NCBI RefSeq assembly: GCF_900115715.1
Contig: NZ_FOXM01000018.1
Coordinates: 1-64,000 of the forward strand
Direction: 5' to 3'
Source: Geopseudomonas sagittaria
GTDB taxonomy: Bacteria; Pseudomonadota; Gammaproteobacteria; Pseudomonadales; Pseudomonadaceae
Length of the DNA stretch: 64,000 nt
Below, in pieces: positions 26,826-37,268 of the stretch. The notes under the pieces were generated by a model. The model saw only the letters and a program-made list of their open reading frames with translations. It had not been told where the DNA came from and did not search any database. Both the position numbers and the translations under genes were made by a program. Within the stretch, counting starts at the first letter, position 1, and each line of letters opens with the position of its first letter.

Positions 26826-28418
26826 ATGTCCGCTTACCAAAACGACATCAAGGCCATTGCCGCCCTGAAAGAACAATTCGGCAGCAGCTGGAGCGCTATC
26901 AACCCTGAGTCCGTCGCTCGCATGCGCGCTCAGAACCGCTTCAAGACCGGTCTGGAAATCGCCCAGTACACCGCCGACATCATGCGCAAGGACATGGCCG
27001 AGTACGACGCCGACTCGTCCGTCTACACCCAGTCGCTGGGCTGCTGGCACGGCTTCATCGGTCAGCAGAAGCTGATCTCGATCAAGAAGCACCTGAAGAC
27101 CACCAACAAGAAGTACCTGTACCTGTCCGGCTGGATGGTTGCCGCCCTGCGCTCCGACTTCGGCCCGCTGCCGGACCAGTCGATGCACGAGAAGACCGCA
27201 GTCTCCGACCTGATCGAAGAGCTGTACACCTTCCTGCGTCAGGCCGACTCCCGCGAACTGGACCTGCTGTTCACCGCCCTGGACGCCGCCCGCGAAGCTG
27301 GCGACACCGCCAAGGCCGCTGACATCCAGAACCAGATCGACAACTACGAAACCCACATCGTACCGATCATCGCCGACATCGACGCTGGCTTCGGTAACCC
27401 GGAAGCCACCTACCTGCTGGCCAAGCGCATGATCGAAGCAGGCGCTTGCTGCATCCAGATCGAGAACCAGGTTTCCGACGAGAAGCAGTGCGGTCACCAG
27501 GATGGCAAGGTCACCGTTCCGCACGTTGACTTCCTCGCCAAGATCGCTGCCGTTCGCTACGCCTTCCTCGAGCTGGGCATCGACAACGGCGTGATCGTTG
27601 CACGTACCGACTCCCTGGGTGCCGGACTGACCAAGCAGATCGCTGTGACCCACCAGCCGGGCGACCTGGGCGACCAGTACAACTCCTTCCTGGATTGCGA
27701 AGAAATCTCCGAAGCCGACCTGGGCAACGGCGACGTCGTGATCAAGCGCGAAGGCAAGCTGCTGCGTCCGAAGCGCCTGCCGAGCAACCTGTTCCAGTTC
27801 CGCAAGGGCACCGGCGAAGCGCGCTGCGTCCTGGACAGCATCACCTCGCTGCAGAACGGCGCCGACCTGCTGTGGATCGAGACCGAGAAGCCGCACGTTG
27901 GCCAGATCGCCGAGATGATGGACGAAGTCCGCAAGGTCATCCCGAACGCCAAGCTGGTGTACAACAACAGCCCGTCGTTCAACTGGACCCTGAACTTCCG
28001 TCAGCAGGCCTTCGACGCCATGGTTGCCGAAGGCAAGGACGTCTCCGCCTACGACCGCGCCAAGCTGATGAGCGCCGAGTACGACGAGACCGAACTGGCT
28101 CAGGTTGCCGACGAGATGATCCGCACCTTCCAGCGTGACGGCTCCGCCCGCGCCGGCATCTTCCACCACCTGATCACCCTGCCGACCTACCACACCGCCG
28201 CGCTGTCCACCGACAACCTGGCCAAGGGCTACTTCGCCGACCAGGGCATGCTGGCCTACGTGAAGGGCGTGCAGCGTCAGGAAATCCGTCAGGGCATCGC
28301 CTGCGTCAAGCACCAGAACATGGCTGGCTCCGACATCGGCGACAACCACAAGGAATACTTCGCTGGTGAAGCGGCCCTGAAGGCCGGCGGTAAAGACAAC
28401 ACCATGAACCAGTTCTAA
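26826..28418 (+). CDS. aceA: Isocitrate lyase
   Basis: Splits isocitrate into glyoxylate and succinate, the entry to the glyoxylate shunt needed on acetate or fatty acids. 530 residues, the longer Pseudomonas-type subclass. The catalytic loop motif reads QVSDEKQCGHQDGKV (KxCGH-like), with IADIDAGFGNPEATYLLAKR binding Mg and substrate upstream. A clear GAAGGATTGACC precedes the ATG. The regulatory region contains two matched palindromes. It competes for isocitrate with Icd and Idh encoded 10-12 kb away. Confidence 0.96.
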   Translation: MSAYQNDIKAIAALKEQFGSSWSAINPESVARMRAQNRFKTGLEIAQYTADIMRKDMAEYDADSSVYTQSLGCWHGFIGQQKLISIKKHLKTTNKKYLYLSGWMVAALRSDFGPLPDQSMHEKTAVSDLIEELYTFLRQADSRELDLLFTALDAAREAGDTAKAADIQNQIDNYETHIVPIIADIDAGFGNPEATYLLAKRMIEAGACCIQIENQVSDEKQCGHQDGKVTVPHVDFLAKIAAVRYAFLELGIDNGVIVARTDSLGAGLTKQIAVTHQPGDLGDQYNSFLDCEEISEADLGNGDVVIKREGKLLRPKRLPSNLFQFRKGTGEARCVLDSITSLQNGADLLWIETEKPHVGQIAEMMDEVRKVIPNAKLVYNNSPSFNWTLNFRQQAFDAMVAEGKDVSAYDRAKLMSAEYDETELAQVADEMIRTFQRDGSARAGIFHHLITLPTYHTAALSTDNLAKGYFADQGMLAYVKGVQRQEIRQGIACVKHQNMAGSDIGDNHKEYFAGEAALKAGGKDNTMNQF

Positions 28419-28465
28419 GGAACCGGCTCACTCGACCGGCCCCCAGGCCAGGTCGAGGCAGCAAC

Positions 28466-28496
28466 AAAAAACCCCAGTCGCAAGACTGGGGTTTTT
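28466..28496. terminator. Terminator after aceA
   Basis: CCCCAGTC pairs with GACTGGGG around GCAA, flanked by AAAAAA and TTTTT, so it serves both aceA and the leftward gene at 28529. Confidence 0.92.
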
Positions 28497-28528
28497 CTAT
28501 TTGCGTCCCGGCAAGACCCGCGCCGACC

Positions 28529-29179
28529 TCACCACTGGGCCAGGGCATCCTTCGCCGCCTGATTCTGCGGCTCGGCCAGCAAGCCGGTACTGGTCAGGCG
28601 CACCGCGTATTGCGCACCATCGGCCAGCGGCAGGAAGGTCACCCGTGTTCCCCGGGCATCGAACAGGAACAGGTCATGCTGCCCCTCGCGCAACCAGCGC
28701 CACAGGTCGATGCCATAGGGACTGCTCGCCAGCACCACGCGACTCGGCTCGGCCCTGGCCTGCTGCTCTGCAGCGAGATAGCGTCCGCTCAACAGCTCCA
28801 GGCGATAGCCTGGCTGCAGGCCGATCAGCGTAGCCAGCTGCTGCCAGCCGAACACCCGGGCATCCAGCTGCCACAGGTCGCCATTGAGGATCACATTGCG
28901 CTCGCGCGCGCCCTCGCGCAGGGTCACGCGATAACGTTGATCGCCTTCGGCCTTGAAGCTCAGGGTCAGCAACGTTTCGCCCGAGGGCGGCAGTGGCGCA
29001 TAACTGCGCAGATCGTAGGCCACGACTGCGACCAGCACCGCCAGGGCAAGAATCGCCAGGCCGCCGCTGCCGCGCAGCCAGCCCAGCAACCAGCTGCGAT
29101 CAAGCAGTATGCGCCCGGCGATCACCAGTACCAGAAGCGCCAGCAAGGCGGCCGCCCAGGCCAGTCCGTTGTATTGCAT
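28529..29179 (-). CDS. Membrane-anchored hypothetical protein
   Basis: 216 residues. Two hydrophobic N-terminal helices (about residues 7-25 and 40-57) anchor it in the inner membrane; the remaining 155 residues would be periplasmic and look beta-rich (LLTLSFKAEGDQRYRVTLRE, DLWQLDARVFGWQQLATLIG). Homologues in pseudomonads have been loosely labelled as cation/multidrug efflux proteins, but I see no transporter domain and do not support that label. Divergent from the TSUP gene; ends beside the aceA terminator. Confidence 0.65.
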   Translation of the reverse strand: MQYNGLAWAAALLALLVLVIAGRILLDRSWLLGWLRGSGGLAILALAVLVAVVAYDLRSYAPLPPSGETLLTLSFKAEGDQRYRVTLREGARERNVILNGDLWQLDARVFGWQQLATLIGLQPGYRLELLSGRYLAAEQQARAEPSRVVLASSPYGIDLWRWLREGQHDLFLFDARGTRVTFLPLADGAQYAVRLTSTGLLAEPQNQAAKDALAQW

Positions 29180-29280
29180 GGTGGGAATTCCCTGTTGCAG
29201 AAAATGCCGGCATTATGCGGACGCTCCTGCTCCAGCGGCCAGCGCGAGCGCCGCACAACCTCTATCAGATCAAGGTTTGC

Positions 29281-30057
29281 ATGCCTTTCGAATTCGCCCT
29301 GGACCCTGCCACCCTGCTGATCCTCGCCGGCGTGGCCTTCATCGCCGGCTTCATCGATGCGATTGCCGGCGGCGGCGGCCTGCTGACCATTCCCGCCCTG
29401 CTCACCGCCGGCCTGCCGCCCCATCTGGTGCTGGGCACCAACAAGCTGTGTGCCACCTTCGGCTCGGCGACCGCCGCCTGGACCTTCTACCGGCGCCAAC
29501 TGTTCCACCCCGGACAATGGCGCAGAGCGCTGCTCGCCACCGCCGGCGGCGCCCTGCTCGGCGCCTGGGGCGCGCACCTGCTGCCAGCCAGCTGGCTGAA
29601 CCAGATGCTGCCGGGCGTGGTATTCGCCTGCGGCCTCTACCTGCTGTTCAACCCGACGCCGGCGGCGAACCGTGCGCCGACACCGCTCGCCCGGCACCGA
29701 CAGTGGCCGCAAGGCTTCGCGCTGGGCTTCTACGACGGAATTGCCGGACCGGGTACCGGGGCCTTCTGGACGGTCTCCACGCTGCTGCTCTACCCGCTCG
29801 ACCTGCTGCGCGCCAGCGGCGTGGCGCGCAGCATGAACTTCATCAGCAACGGCATGGCGCTGGCGGTATTCGTGGTTGCGGGCCAGGTCGCCTGGGTACT
29901 GGGCATCTGCATGGGCCTGGCCCTGATGCTCGGCGCCTTCTTCGGCGCGCGCACCGCCATCAGCGGCGGCTCGCGCCTGATCCGCCCGGTGTTCATCCTG
30001 ATGGTGCTGGCGTTGACGGCGCGGTTAGCCTGGCAGCACTGGTTCGGCGGCGCCTGA
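29281..30057 (+). CDS. TSUP-family permease (sulfite exporter TauE/SafE type)
   Basis: A 258-residue polytopic membrane protein, about eight helices. The family's paired motifs are visible: [19 protein letters not shown] at about residues 20-38 and, in the second half, [20 protein letters not shown]. Members move sulfur- or carbon-containing anions; the substrate here is unknown. ATG 29281 is chosen because the hydrophobic domain starts right after; an upstream frame to 28993 is out of character. Its 3' end overlaps nudC by 33 bp, tail to tail. Confidence 0.88.
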   Translation: MPFEFALDPATLLILAGVAFIAGFIDAIAGGGGLLTIPALLTAGLPPHLVLGTNKLCATFGSATAAWTFYRRQLFHPGQWRRALLATAGGALLGAWGAHLLPASWLNQMLPGVVFACGLYLLFNPTPAANRAPTPLARHRQWPQGFALGFYDGIAGPGTGAFWTVSTLLLYPLDLLRASGVARSMNFISNGMALAVFVVAGQVAWVLGICMGLALMLGAFFGARTAISGGSRLIRPVFILMVLALTARLAWQHWFGGA

Positions 30058-30873
30058 ACGACGCGCCAGATAGAGTTCGATCAGATAACGGGCAATCGAG
30101 CCGTGCGCCGGCAGCGGCGGCAGCTGGTCGGGGGTGAACCAGCGCGCATCCTCGATTTCCTCCGGCTGCGGCACGATCTCGCCAGCCAGGTAGTCGGCAT
30201 GGAAGCCGAGCATCAGCGAATGGGGAAACGGCCAGCTCTGGCTGGCGATGTAGCGCAGATTGCCGACCTCCAGGGCGACCTCTTCGCGCACCTCGCGGCG
30301 CACGCACTCCTCGATCGACTCGCCCGGCTCGACGAAGCCGGCCAGGGTGCTGTACACCCCGGCGGCAAAGCGCGGCGAACGCGCCAGCAGCAGCTGGTCG
30401 CCACGGCTGATCAGCACGATGATGCTTGGCGACAGGCGCGGGTAGTGGTGGAGTTCGCAGCGCGGGCAGGCCATCGCCCGTTCGCTGGACAGCGCTTGCA
30501 GCGGCCCGCCGCAGCTGCCGCAGAAGCGGTGCTGGCGTGCCCAGGTCGCGACCTGGGCGGCGTAGCCGAGCATGCGGAAGGTCGTCAGATCGCCTTCATG
30601 CATGAACTGGCGCAAGCCCTTCCAGAAACCACCGGGCAGCAGAGCCTCGGCGTGATCCGCCAGCTCGAGCACGAAGACCGGCTGGCCATTGAAATGGCCG
30701 ACGCCGTGCTCGGCCAGCACCTGGGGCTGGGGCAGCTGCGCCTTCAGCCAGGCGCGGGGGAAAAGGACACCACGTGCGTCACACAGGAATTGTTGCCGGC
30801 AGTGCGCCAGCGCCCAACCCCCGGCCTGGCCGGCGTCGATGACGGCCGGCTGCCAGAGGTTGCTGTCGGCCAT
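30025..30873 (-). CDS. nudC: NADH pyrophosphatase / NAD-decapping hydrolase NudC
   Basis: Hydrolyses NADH to NMNH and AMP and removes NAD caps from RNA. 282 residues. The four-cysteine zinc site is CGSCGG...CPRCEL around residue 110-130, the Nudix box is [20 protein letters not shown], and the NADH-specific [12 protein letters not shown] follows (canonical SQPWPFPxS, with Ser for Pro). The ATG overlaps the fimL stop region by one base, so the two genes are likely one operon. Confidence 0.95.
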   Translation of the reverse strand: MADSNLWQPAVIDAGQAGGWALAHCRQQFLCDARGVLFPRAWLKAQLPQPQVLAEHGVGHFNGQPVFVLELADHAEALLPGGFWKGLRQFMHEGDLTTFRMLGYAAQVATWARQHRFCGSCGGPLQALSSERAMACPRCELHHYPRLSPSIIVLISRGDQLLLARSPRFAAGVYSTLAGFVEPGESIEECVRREVREEVALEVGNLRYIASQSWPFPHSLMLGFHADYLAGEIVPQPEEIEDARWFTPDQLPPLPAHGSIARYLIELYLARRSGAAEPVLPG

Positions 30874-32558
30874 CAGGCAGCGACCTGCATACCCAGCGCA
30901 CGTACGCTGTCGGCGGCGAGATCGAGCACGTCCTGGCGCCCTTCCGGTCGCAGGCTGGCGCCGCCTTCCAGGAAGAACTCAAGGCTGGTCAGCGCATCGG
31001 CCAGGGTCTCGAGCATCTGCTCGGAGGGGATCTGGGCATTCTCGATCATGTGCGTCTGGATGTAGGCGGCGCAGGCGCCCACCAGCTCGGCCGCGCGCTC
31101 CAGACCGAGGAACCACAGACCGCCACGCACGGCCTGCAGGCTGGTCGGCACATTGGCCAGATTCAGCTTGTCGCCGCTGGATTCGAGATAGGCGGTGATC
31201 GCACGCTTGGCCAGGGCCAGACCGGCCTGCGCCTCGTCGATGACCACGATGCGCGCCTCGTCCAGCTGGTGCGTGGCGTAGGACTCGCCCTCGCCCCGCC
31301 CGCCCGCCTGGGAACTGGCGGCCCGCTGGCGCGGCTCGCTCTGCTCGAGCGTCGCCACCATGCTTTCCACATACAGCAGGGCATCGGCCAGACGCAGCAG
31401 CTCGTCCGCCGGCGGATTGTCGCTGCGCTCGCTCCAGGTGCCGACCATCGCCACCAGGTTCTGCAGGGCGTTGCCGGCCGAGCTCAAGCCGATCATGTCG
31501 AGCGTCTTGGCCAGCTTGCCGATCTGGGCATGCAGGGCCTGCTTGCCCTCGACCTGCGCCGTACCCCGCTCGATCAGGTCGAGCATGTCCTTGACGCCGA
31601 CCAGTTCGTCGCGGATCGCCAGCGACAGCGAGCGCATGACCTCCTGCCCCGGGCCGCCCAGACGTCGCGACTCCTCTTCCAGCAGGTGATCGGTGAACGG
31701 CAGCGACGCCAGGCCGAACACCCGGCGCATCTCGCTGGCGCGCTCGCCCTGGGTGCCGGCCAGCGCGACCAGATAGAGCATTTCCTTGAGCAGGCTGCGC
31801 GGCGCCTCGAACTGCGGGTTGGCCAGCAGCTGGCGCAGGTCGCGGTCGATGCGCGCCAGCAGCTGCTTGCGGGCCTTGCTCGGGCGCATGCGCGCCTCGG
31901 CCATGGCCTCCAGTGCCGCGGCACCGATCCAGCACAGACGCGAACGATCACGACCGCCCAGCAGATCGTCCAGCCGTCCCAGCGCCCGCGACATCAGCTT
32001 GAGGGCTGCGCTCTGATTCTGCTCGCGCAGCACGTTCATCAAGCCCAGCTGGTACATCTGCCGCAGACGGGCACCGTCGCGGTTCGCCGCACCGGGCTGG
32101 ATCTCCACGTTGCGCCGCTGCGGACGCGGCTGATCCAGGCGGACACTGAAGAAGTAGCTTTCCGGCAGGCTCGGCTGGCCCGTGGACTGGCGCAGCTCGT
32201 TGATGATCGGCAGCAGCAGCTCGGGAATTTCCTGGCGATGGACGTCGATGCCTTCCAGGTAGCGGCGCAGCACGAACAGCGCCTTGCCCAGCGCGGCCAA
32301 TTGACCGTCGCGCTCCTGCCCGGCACCGGCCGGGATATCGGTGGCCAGCAGGAGAATCTCCTGGGCCAGCAGTTCGGCACCGGCCAGCTCGATCAGCTTG
32401 AGGATGCCGCGGATCTGCTGCAGGTATTCGACCGCCTGCTGCAGCAGACTGACATTGAGTCGATCGGCGATGAACTGTTCAAGGCTCTGCTCGGCCTGTT
32501 CGATGGTCGCGAACAGTTCGCTGCGCACCAAACCAAGGGATGTGGCTCCGGTCACCAT
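30873..32558 (-). CDS. fimL: FimL-like twitching motility/cAMP regulator (ChpA N-terminal homologue)
   Basis: A 561-residue protein that I recognise as FimL by its place between nudC and an ldcA-like gene and by a helical, Leu/Ala/Glu-rich composition similar to the N-terminal part of the pilus chemotaxis kinase ChpA. FimL helps activate adenylate cyclase CyaB and type IV pilus function, and works with FimV and PilG in P. aeruginosa (family knowledge). Two Hpt-like helical bundles are visible, e.g. [15 protein letters not shown] and [20 protein letters not shown]. Neither carries the usual phosphorylatable His-x2-Lys-Gly. A TGCTATAGT extended -10 (core 32748-32753, minus) lies about 190 bp upstream. 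Confidence 0.8.
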   Translation of the reverse strand: MVTGATSLGLVRSELFATIEQAEQSLEQFIADRLNVSLLQQAVEYLQQIRGILKLIELAGAELLAQEILLLATDIPAGAGQERDGQLAALGKALFVLRRYLEGIDVHRQEIPELLLPIINELRQSTGQPSLPESYFFSVRLDQPRPQRRNVEIQPGAANRDGARLRQMYQLGLMNVLREQNQSAALKLMSRALGRLDDLLGGRDRSRLCWIGAAALEAMAEARMRPSKARKQLLARIDRDLRQLLANPQFEAPRSLLKEMLYLVALAGTQGERASEMRRVFGLASLPFTDHLLEEESRRLGGPGQEVMRSLSLAIRDELVGVKDMLDLIERGTAQVEGKQALHAQIGKLAKTLDMIGLSSAGNALQNLVAMVGTWSERSDNPPADELLRLADALLYVESMVATLEQSEPRQRAASSQAGGRGEGESYATHQLDEARIVVIDEAQAGLALAKRAITAYLESSGDKLNLANVPTSLQAVRGGLWFLGLERAAELVGACAAYIQTHMIENAQIPSEQMLETLADALTSLEFFLEGGASLRPEGRQDVLDLAADSVRALGMQVAA

Positions 32559-32812
32559 GCGCTTAGTCCGCCTCCAACGCGGTACGAATCCAGCACCCAG
32601 ACTACGTCCTGTGGCCTCGCGCTGTACAAGCGGTAATCGTCCTGAATACTGCTGTGAACTCTCGTCTCAAGCCATCGCGACACGGGGGCGCCTCCTGGCT
32701 GTTATTCGACTGAGCGCAGCTGACCGCTGCCCTCTTTTGGTCGGGCACTATAGCAAGCCTCAGCGCAAAGGCGTATCCGACCTAAGTGACCCAGGTCACG
32801 ACACCCCTCACT

Positions 32813-35074
32813 TCACGGGCAGACGCAATCCACGCGGTAGTGCTGCACGGCAGCGTCGGGGCCATGCTGCAGCCCGTGCACCCCGGACTCGAAGCCGGGA
32901 AACGCCTGTTCGAAATGCCGAGTGAACTTCAGGTAGTCGATGATCGGCCGGCTGGCCGCGCTGAAGCGCTCGCCGGGCATGATCAGGGGAATGCCCGGCG
33001 GATAGGGCACCAGCATCACCGCCGCGACACGCCCCTCCAGCGCATCCAGCGGCACCGCCTCGACCGCGCCGCGGACCAGCCGATCGTAGGCTTCGGCCGG
33101 CTTCAGCGCCAGCTCCGGCAGCTGCCGGTACATCCGGCTCAACGCCCGCGGCACCTGGTTGTCGCGGTAGCAGGCGTGCAACTGTACGCACAGATCGCGC
33201 AGGCCCATGCCGGCATAGCGCGCGGCATCGGCCCGCGCCACCGATGGCAACGCCTCGAGCAGCGGCGTATTGGCATCATGCAGGCGCTTGAACTCCAGCA
33301 ACTCGGTGACCAGCGTGCTCCACTTGCCCTTGGTGATGCTCATCGAGAACAGCACCAGCAGCGAATACAGGCCGGTCTTCTCCACCACCACCCCGCGCTC
33401 CCAGAGGAACTTGCCGACCACCGCCGCCGGGATGCCCTGCTCCTCCAGGCTGCCGCCGGCACTCAGGCCGGGCATCACCAGGGTGACCTTGAGCGGGTCG
33501 AGCAGCACATAGTCCTCGGCCACCTCACCGAAACCATGCCAGGGCGCCTGCGGTGCCAATAGCCACTCGGCAGTCTGCACCTGCAGCGCCGACTCGACGC
33601 CTTCGGGTTGCCAGATCGCGAACCACCAGTCGCCGTCCGGCAGGTGATGGCGCAGGTTGGCCATGGCGCGGCGAAAGGCCAGTGCCTCATCGAAGCTCTC
33701 CTGGATCAGCGAGCGCCCGGCGCTACCCTCCATCATCGCCGAGGCCACGTCCAGCGAGGCGAGGATGCCGTACTGGGGCGAGGTCGAGGTGTGCATCATG
33801 AAGGCTTCGTTGAAGCGCGCCACGTCCAGCCGCCGCTGGCCGCCATCCTGCACATGGATCATCGAGGCCTGGCTGAAGGCGGCCAGCAGTTTGTGGGTGG
33901 AGTGGGTGCTGAACACCAGCGGCCCGCGCCCGCCATCGCCGCGCGAGGTGCCCATGGCGTAGCGCCCGAGATAGAACTCGTGGAAGGCGGCATAGGCATA
34001 CCAGGCCTCGTCGAAGTGCAGCACCTCGACGCTGTCGCCCAGTGCCCGCTTGATCAGTTCGGCGTTGTAGCACAGGCCGTCGTAGGTCGAGTTGGTCACC
34101 ACGGCCAGCTTGACCCGCGGCTCACGTCCCTGCGCCAGCGGACAGGCGGCGATCTTCGCGGCGATCGACTCGCGACTGAACTCCTCGAGGGGGATCGGCC
34201 CGATGATACCCAGCTCGTTGCGTGCCGGATTGAGGTACAGCGGGATGGCGCCGGTCATGATCAGCGCGTGCACCACCGACTTGTGGCAGTTGCGATCCAC
34301 CAGCACCAGATCGTCGCGACCGACCATCGCCTGCCAGACGATCTTGTTCGCCGTCGAGGTGCCATTGATCACGAAGAAGGTGTGGTCGGCGCCGAAGTTG
34401 CGCGCGGCGCGCTGCTCGGCCTCGGCCAGCGGGCCGGTGTGATCGAGCAGCGAGCCGAGCTCGGGCACCGATACCGACAGATCGGAGCGCAGGGTGTTCT
34501 CGCCGAAGAACTGGTGGAACGCCTGCCCCACCGGGCTCTTGCGGTGCGCCACGCCACCGCCGTGCCCCGGGGTATGCCAGGAGTAGTGGGAATCGGCGGT
34601 GTGCTGCACCAGCGCCCGGAAGAACGGCGGCAGCAGGGCATCGAGATAGCTGCGCGCCGCCCGCGCCACCTGGCGGGCGAGAAAGGGCACGGTGTCCTCG
34701 AACAGGTAGAGGATGCCGCGCAACTGGTTGAGTTCGGCCATCGCCTCGGCGGGCGCGTTCTCGATGGTGACCTGCTCGCCGAGGGCGAAGATCGGCAGCT
34801 GCGGGGCGCGCACCCGCGCCGCGCGGATCAGCTCGACCATGTCCTGCAGCAGACGCGGATTCTCGCCGGCGCCTTCGGCGGCGACCAGAATGCAGGCCAG
34901 CCCGTGCTGCGAGGAGGCGACGATGCGTCCCTCGCGGGCGCTGGCGGTGACCAGGAGCGGGAAGCCGTCCTGCTCCAGTTCGGCCATGATGCCGCGCACC
35001 CGCTCGCCGGCCACGCTGTCGGCCTTGACGTCGCGGTGGACGATGAGTACCGGAAACTTCAGATCCTTGTACAT
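32813..35074 (-). CDS. ldcA: Orn/Lys/Arg decarboxylase, LdcA type
   Basis: A 753-residue PLP-dependent decarboxylase of the fold-I inducible family; P. aeruginosa LdcA acts on lysine to give cadaverine. Architecture: N-terminal wing domain (about 1-130), catalytic domain with the PLP-lysine in STHSTHKLLAAFSQASMIHV and FDEAWYAYAAFHEFYLG before it, then a C-terminal domain (MVPYPPGIPLIMPGER). Lysine is favoured as substrate by homology, not provable here. It is separated from dnaQ by 90 bp on the same strand. Confidence 0.9.
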   Translation of the reverse strand: MYKDLKFPVLIVHRDVKADSVAGERVRGIMAELEQDGFPLLVTASAREGRIVASSQHGLACILVAAEGAGENPRLLQDMVELIRAARVRAPQLPIFALGEQVTIENAPAEAMAELNQLRGILYLFEDTVPFLARQVARAARSYLDALLPPFFRALVQHTADSHYSWHTPGHGGGVAHRKSPVGQAFHQFFGENTLRSDLSVSVPELGSLLDHTGPLAEAEQRAARNFGADHTFFVINGTSTANKIVWQAMVGRDDLVLVDRNCHKSVVHALIMTGAIPLYLNPARNELGIIGPIPLEEFSRESIAAKIAACPLAQGREPRVKLAVVTNSTYDGLCYNAELIKRALGDSVEVLHFDEAWYAYAAFHEFYLGRYAMGTSRGDGGRGPLVFSTHSTHKLLAAFSQASMIHVQDGGQRRLDVARFNEAFMMHTSTSPQYGILASLDVASAMMEGSAGRSLIQESFDEALAFRRAMANLRHHLPDGDWWFAIWQPEGVESALQVQTAEWLLAPQAPWHGFGEVAEDYVLLDPLKVTLVMPGLSAGGSLEEQGIPAAVVGKFLWERGVVVEKTGLYSLLVLFSMSITKGKWSTLVTELLEFKRLHDANTPLLEALPSVARADAARYAGMGLRDLCVQLHACYRDNQVPRALSRMYRQLPELALKPAEAYDRLVRGAVEAVPLDALEGRVAAVMLVPYPPGIPLIMPGERFSAASRPIIDYLKFTRHFEQAFPGFESGVHGLQHGPDAAVQHYRVDCVCP

Positions 35075-35164
35075 GCTCCAGCCCCCGCAGCAGGCAGGCG
35101 CCGCCTGCCGATGCCTTCAGGGTAGTAGCTGCAGCAGGCCGGCGAAACCCGGCGCCAGCGGCAC

Positions 35165-35926
35165 TCAGTGCAGGATCGGCGCCTCGCCTTCGTCGGCCTG
35201 CTCGAGTTGCTGCCAGAGCGCCGGCGCGCCGCTGGACTTGGCCACCGCGGCCAGACGTGCCGCGTGCAGCTCCAGCTCGGCCTGGCTGGCGCGGATCACC
35301 GGGGTACGCGGACGACTGGCCGGCAGGCGGCGGATCTCCGAGACCTGCGGGCCGTTGCCGCCCTCGCCGTCGCTGTTCTGCCCGGCCAGGGACAGGCTGG
35401 TCTGCCCACCGGTCATCGCCAGGTAGACGTCGGCGAGAATCTCGGCATCGAGCAGCGCGCCGTGCAGGTCGCGCCCGGAGTTGTCGACCCCGTAGCGCTT
35501 GCACAGGGCGTCGAGGTTGTTGCGCTGGCCCGGATGGCGCTCGCGCGCCATCAGCAGGGTATCCAGCACGCTGCAGTGGTCGAGCACCTCGCCCAGCTGC
35601 GGACGGTCCTTCAGGCGGGCGAACTCGTGATTGATGAAGCCGATGTCGAACGCCGCGTTGTGGATGATCAGCTCGGCGCCCTTGATGAACTCGAAGAACT
35701 CGTCGACCACCTCGCGAAAGCGCGGCTTGTCGGCGAGGAACTCGTTGCTGATGCCGTGCACCGCCATCGCCCCCTCGTCGACCTCGCGCTCGGGGTTGAT
35801 GTAGACGTGGAAATGCCGCCCGGTCAGACGCCGGCCGATCAGCTCGACGCAGCCGATCTCGATGATGCGGTGCCCTTCGCGGACCTCAAGGCCGGTAGTC
35901 TCGGTGTCGAGGACGACGTATCTCAT
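35165..35926 (-). CDS. dnaQ: DNA polymerase III epsilon subunit (3'-5' exonuclease)
   Basis: Proofreading subunit of the replicase. 253 residues; ExoI motif LDTETTGLE at residue 6, ExoII HNAAFDIGFINHEF, ExoIII HGALLDAEILADVYL. A QTSLSL motif about residue 180 after the exonuclease domain fits the QxSLxL clamp-binding consensus, and the Gln/Ala-rich C-terminal tail would contact the alpha subunit. In enteric bacteria dnaQ and rnhA are divergent; here they are codirectional. Confidence 0.95.
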   Translation of the reverse strand: MRYVVLDTETTGLEVREGHRIIEIGCVELIGRRLTGRHFHVYINPEREVDEGAMAVHGISNEFLADKPRFREVVDEFFEFIKGAELIIHNAAFDIGFINHEFARLKDRPQLGEVLDHCSVLDTLLMARERHPGQRNNLDALCKRYGVDNSGRDLHGALLDAEILADVYLAMTGGQTSLSLAGQNSDGEGGNGPQVSEIRRLPASRPRTPVIRASQAELELHAARLAAVAKSSGAPALWQQLEQADEGEAPILH

Positions 35927-35974
35927 GGGGAATGACCTGCTTGCCGATGGAGGGTTGAAGAAGGGGCGCGGCCA

Positions 35975-36430
35975 TCACGCGCCCTGGCGGGCGCCGTTGA
36001 CCTCGAGCACGCCGCGATTGGCCAGCTGGTCAGCCCGCTCGTTGCCCGGGTGGCCGTTATGCCCGCGTACCCAGTGCCAGTGCACCTCGTGGCGGCTGAC
36101 CTGGTTGTCCAGCTCCTGCCAGAGGTCGGCGTTCTTCACCGGCTGACGGCTGGCGGTCTTCCAGCCACGCTTCTTCCAGTTCGGTAGCCACTCCTTGATG
36201 CCCTTCATGACATATTCGGAGTCGGTGGTCAGCTGCACCCGGCAATGCCGGTTGAGGGTTGCCAGGGCGCGGATGGCCGCGGTCAGCTCCATGCGATTGT
36301 TGGTGGTCGGCGACTCGCCGCCCCACAGCTCGCGCTCGACGCCCTTGTAGATCAGCAGCGCGCCCCAGCCGCCGGGGCCGGGATTGCCCTTGCAGGCACC
36401 ATCGGTATAGATCTCGACACTGTCAGTCAT
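35975..36430 (-). CDS. rnhA: Ribonuclease HI
   Basis: Cleaves RNA in RNA-DNA hybrids. 151 residues from ATG 36430; the four acidic catalytic residues sit in [14 protein letters not shown] (D10), NNRMELTAA (E48), [10 protein letters not shown] (D70) and [12 protein letters not shown] (D134), with His in the [12 protein letters not shown] loop. Start overlaps the methyltransferase stop (ATGA). Followed by dnaQ 48 bp downstream. Confidence 0.97.
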   Translation of the reverse strand: MTDSVEIYTDGACKGNPGPGGWGALLIYKGVERELWGGESPTTNNRMELTAAIRALATLNRHCRVQLTTDSEYVMKGIKEWLPNWKKRGWKTASRQPVKNADLWQELDNQVSRHEVHWHWVRGHNGHPGNERADQLANRGVLEVNGARQGA

Positions 36431-37191
36431 GACTCTTTCTTGCCTGGATGACGGCCGACCTTGGCCACGGAAACCGGACGCAGCGGCGCGACTGTGGCAC
36501 GCCGGGATTGCGGCAGCGGGCGCAGGCCAGCCATCAGCTTGCGGGCGGCCAGCAGGTAGACGCCGCCGCCGGGCAGCTGCAGGCTCTCGGCCCACGACTC
36601 GACGCCGCGCAAGCGCGCCTGCCAGCGCGCTGAAGAAAGCGGCGGACAATAGCATCCGAACCGGCGTTTCTCCAGCGCAAAGCCGAGCAGGTGCAGCCAG
36701 TCGGCCAGACGGTTCGGCGCAATGCAGCGCGCGCCGGCCAGGGCATCGCCGGGCAGCAACTGGCGCAGCCCCCACAGACTCCACGGGTGGATGCCCACCA
36801 CCAGCAGATGCCCGCCGGGGCGCACGCAGCGGGCCGCCTCGCGCAGCAGCTGGTGCGGCGAGACGGCGAAGTCCAGGGCATGCTGCAGCACCACCACGTC
36901 CGCGGCATGCTCGAGCACCGGCCAGGCGCCCTCCTCGCAGACGATCTCCACGCCCGGCAGCGGCGGACCGAGACGGATGTAGTGGGTGATCTGGCGCTGC
37001 GGCGGCAGCTCACCGGCCGAAAAGCCGTAGTGCAGCAGAAAGCTGCCGAAGTGGCTGCCGAGCTGTTGCTCGAGCAGGGACTGCTGGCTGTCCAGCAGCA
37101 ATCTGCCCAGCGGGCCGGCGAACCATGCCTCGGCCTCTCGCTGCAGGGTCAGCCAGTCGCTGGCGACGGTAGCGCAGGGCGGCTCGTTCAT
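36427..37191 (-). CDS. Class I SAM-dependent methyltransferase (YafS-like)
   Basis: A 254-residue methyltransferase. The SAM-fold landmarks are [20 protein letters not shown] and [21 protein letters not shown]; motif I is atypical, without an obvious GxGxG. The gene usually lies between gloB and rnhA, and enteric YafS sits in the same order. Substrate unknown. Divergent from gloB with 77 bp between, and ATGA coupled to rnhA. Confidence 0.85.
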   Translation of the reverse strand: MNEPPCATVASDWLTLQREAEAWFAGPLGRLLLDSQQSLLEQQLGSHFGSFLLHYGFSAGELPPQRQITHYIRLGPPLPGVEIVCEEGAWPVLEHAADVVVLQHALDFAVSPHQLLREAARCVRPGGHLLVVGIHPWSLWGLRQLLPGDALAGARCIAPNRLADWLHLLGFALEKRRFGCYCPPLSSARWQARLRGVESWAESLQLPGGGVYLLAARKLMAGLRPLPQSRRATVAPLRPVSVAKVGRHPGKKES

Positions 37192-37268
37192 GCTTCCTCC
37201 CGTCTGGCGCCAGACCCACCTGGCGACCTAAGATGCCGGATCGACTCAGCATAACGGCTTGCCTGCTC

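Noticed and set aside
28993-29280. N-terminal extension of the TSUP permease
   Set aside because: Overlaps the divergent hypothetical gene, is Arg/Pro-rich, and precedes the natural hydrophobic start at 29281.
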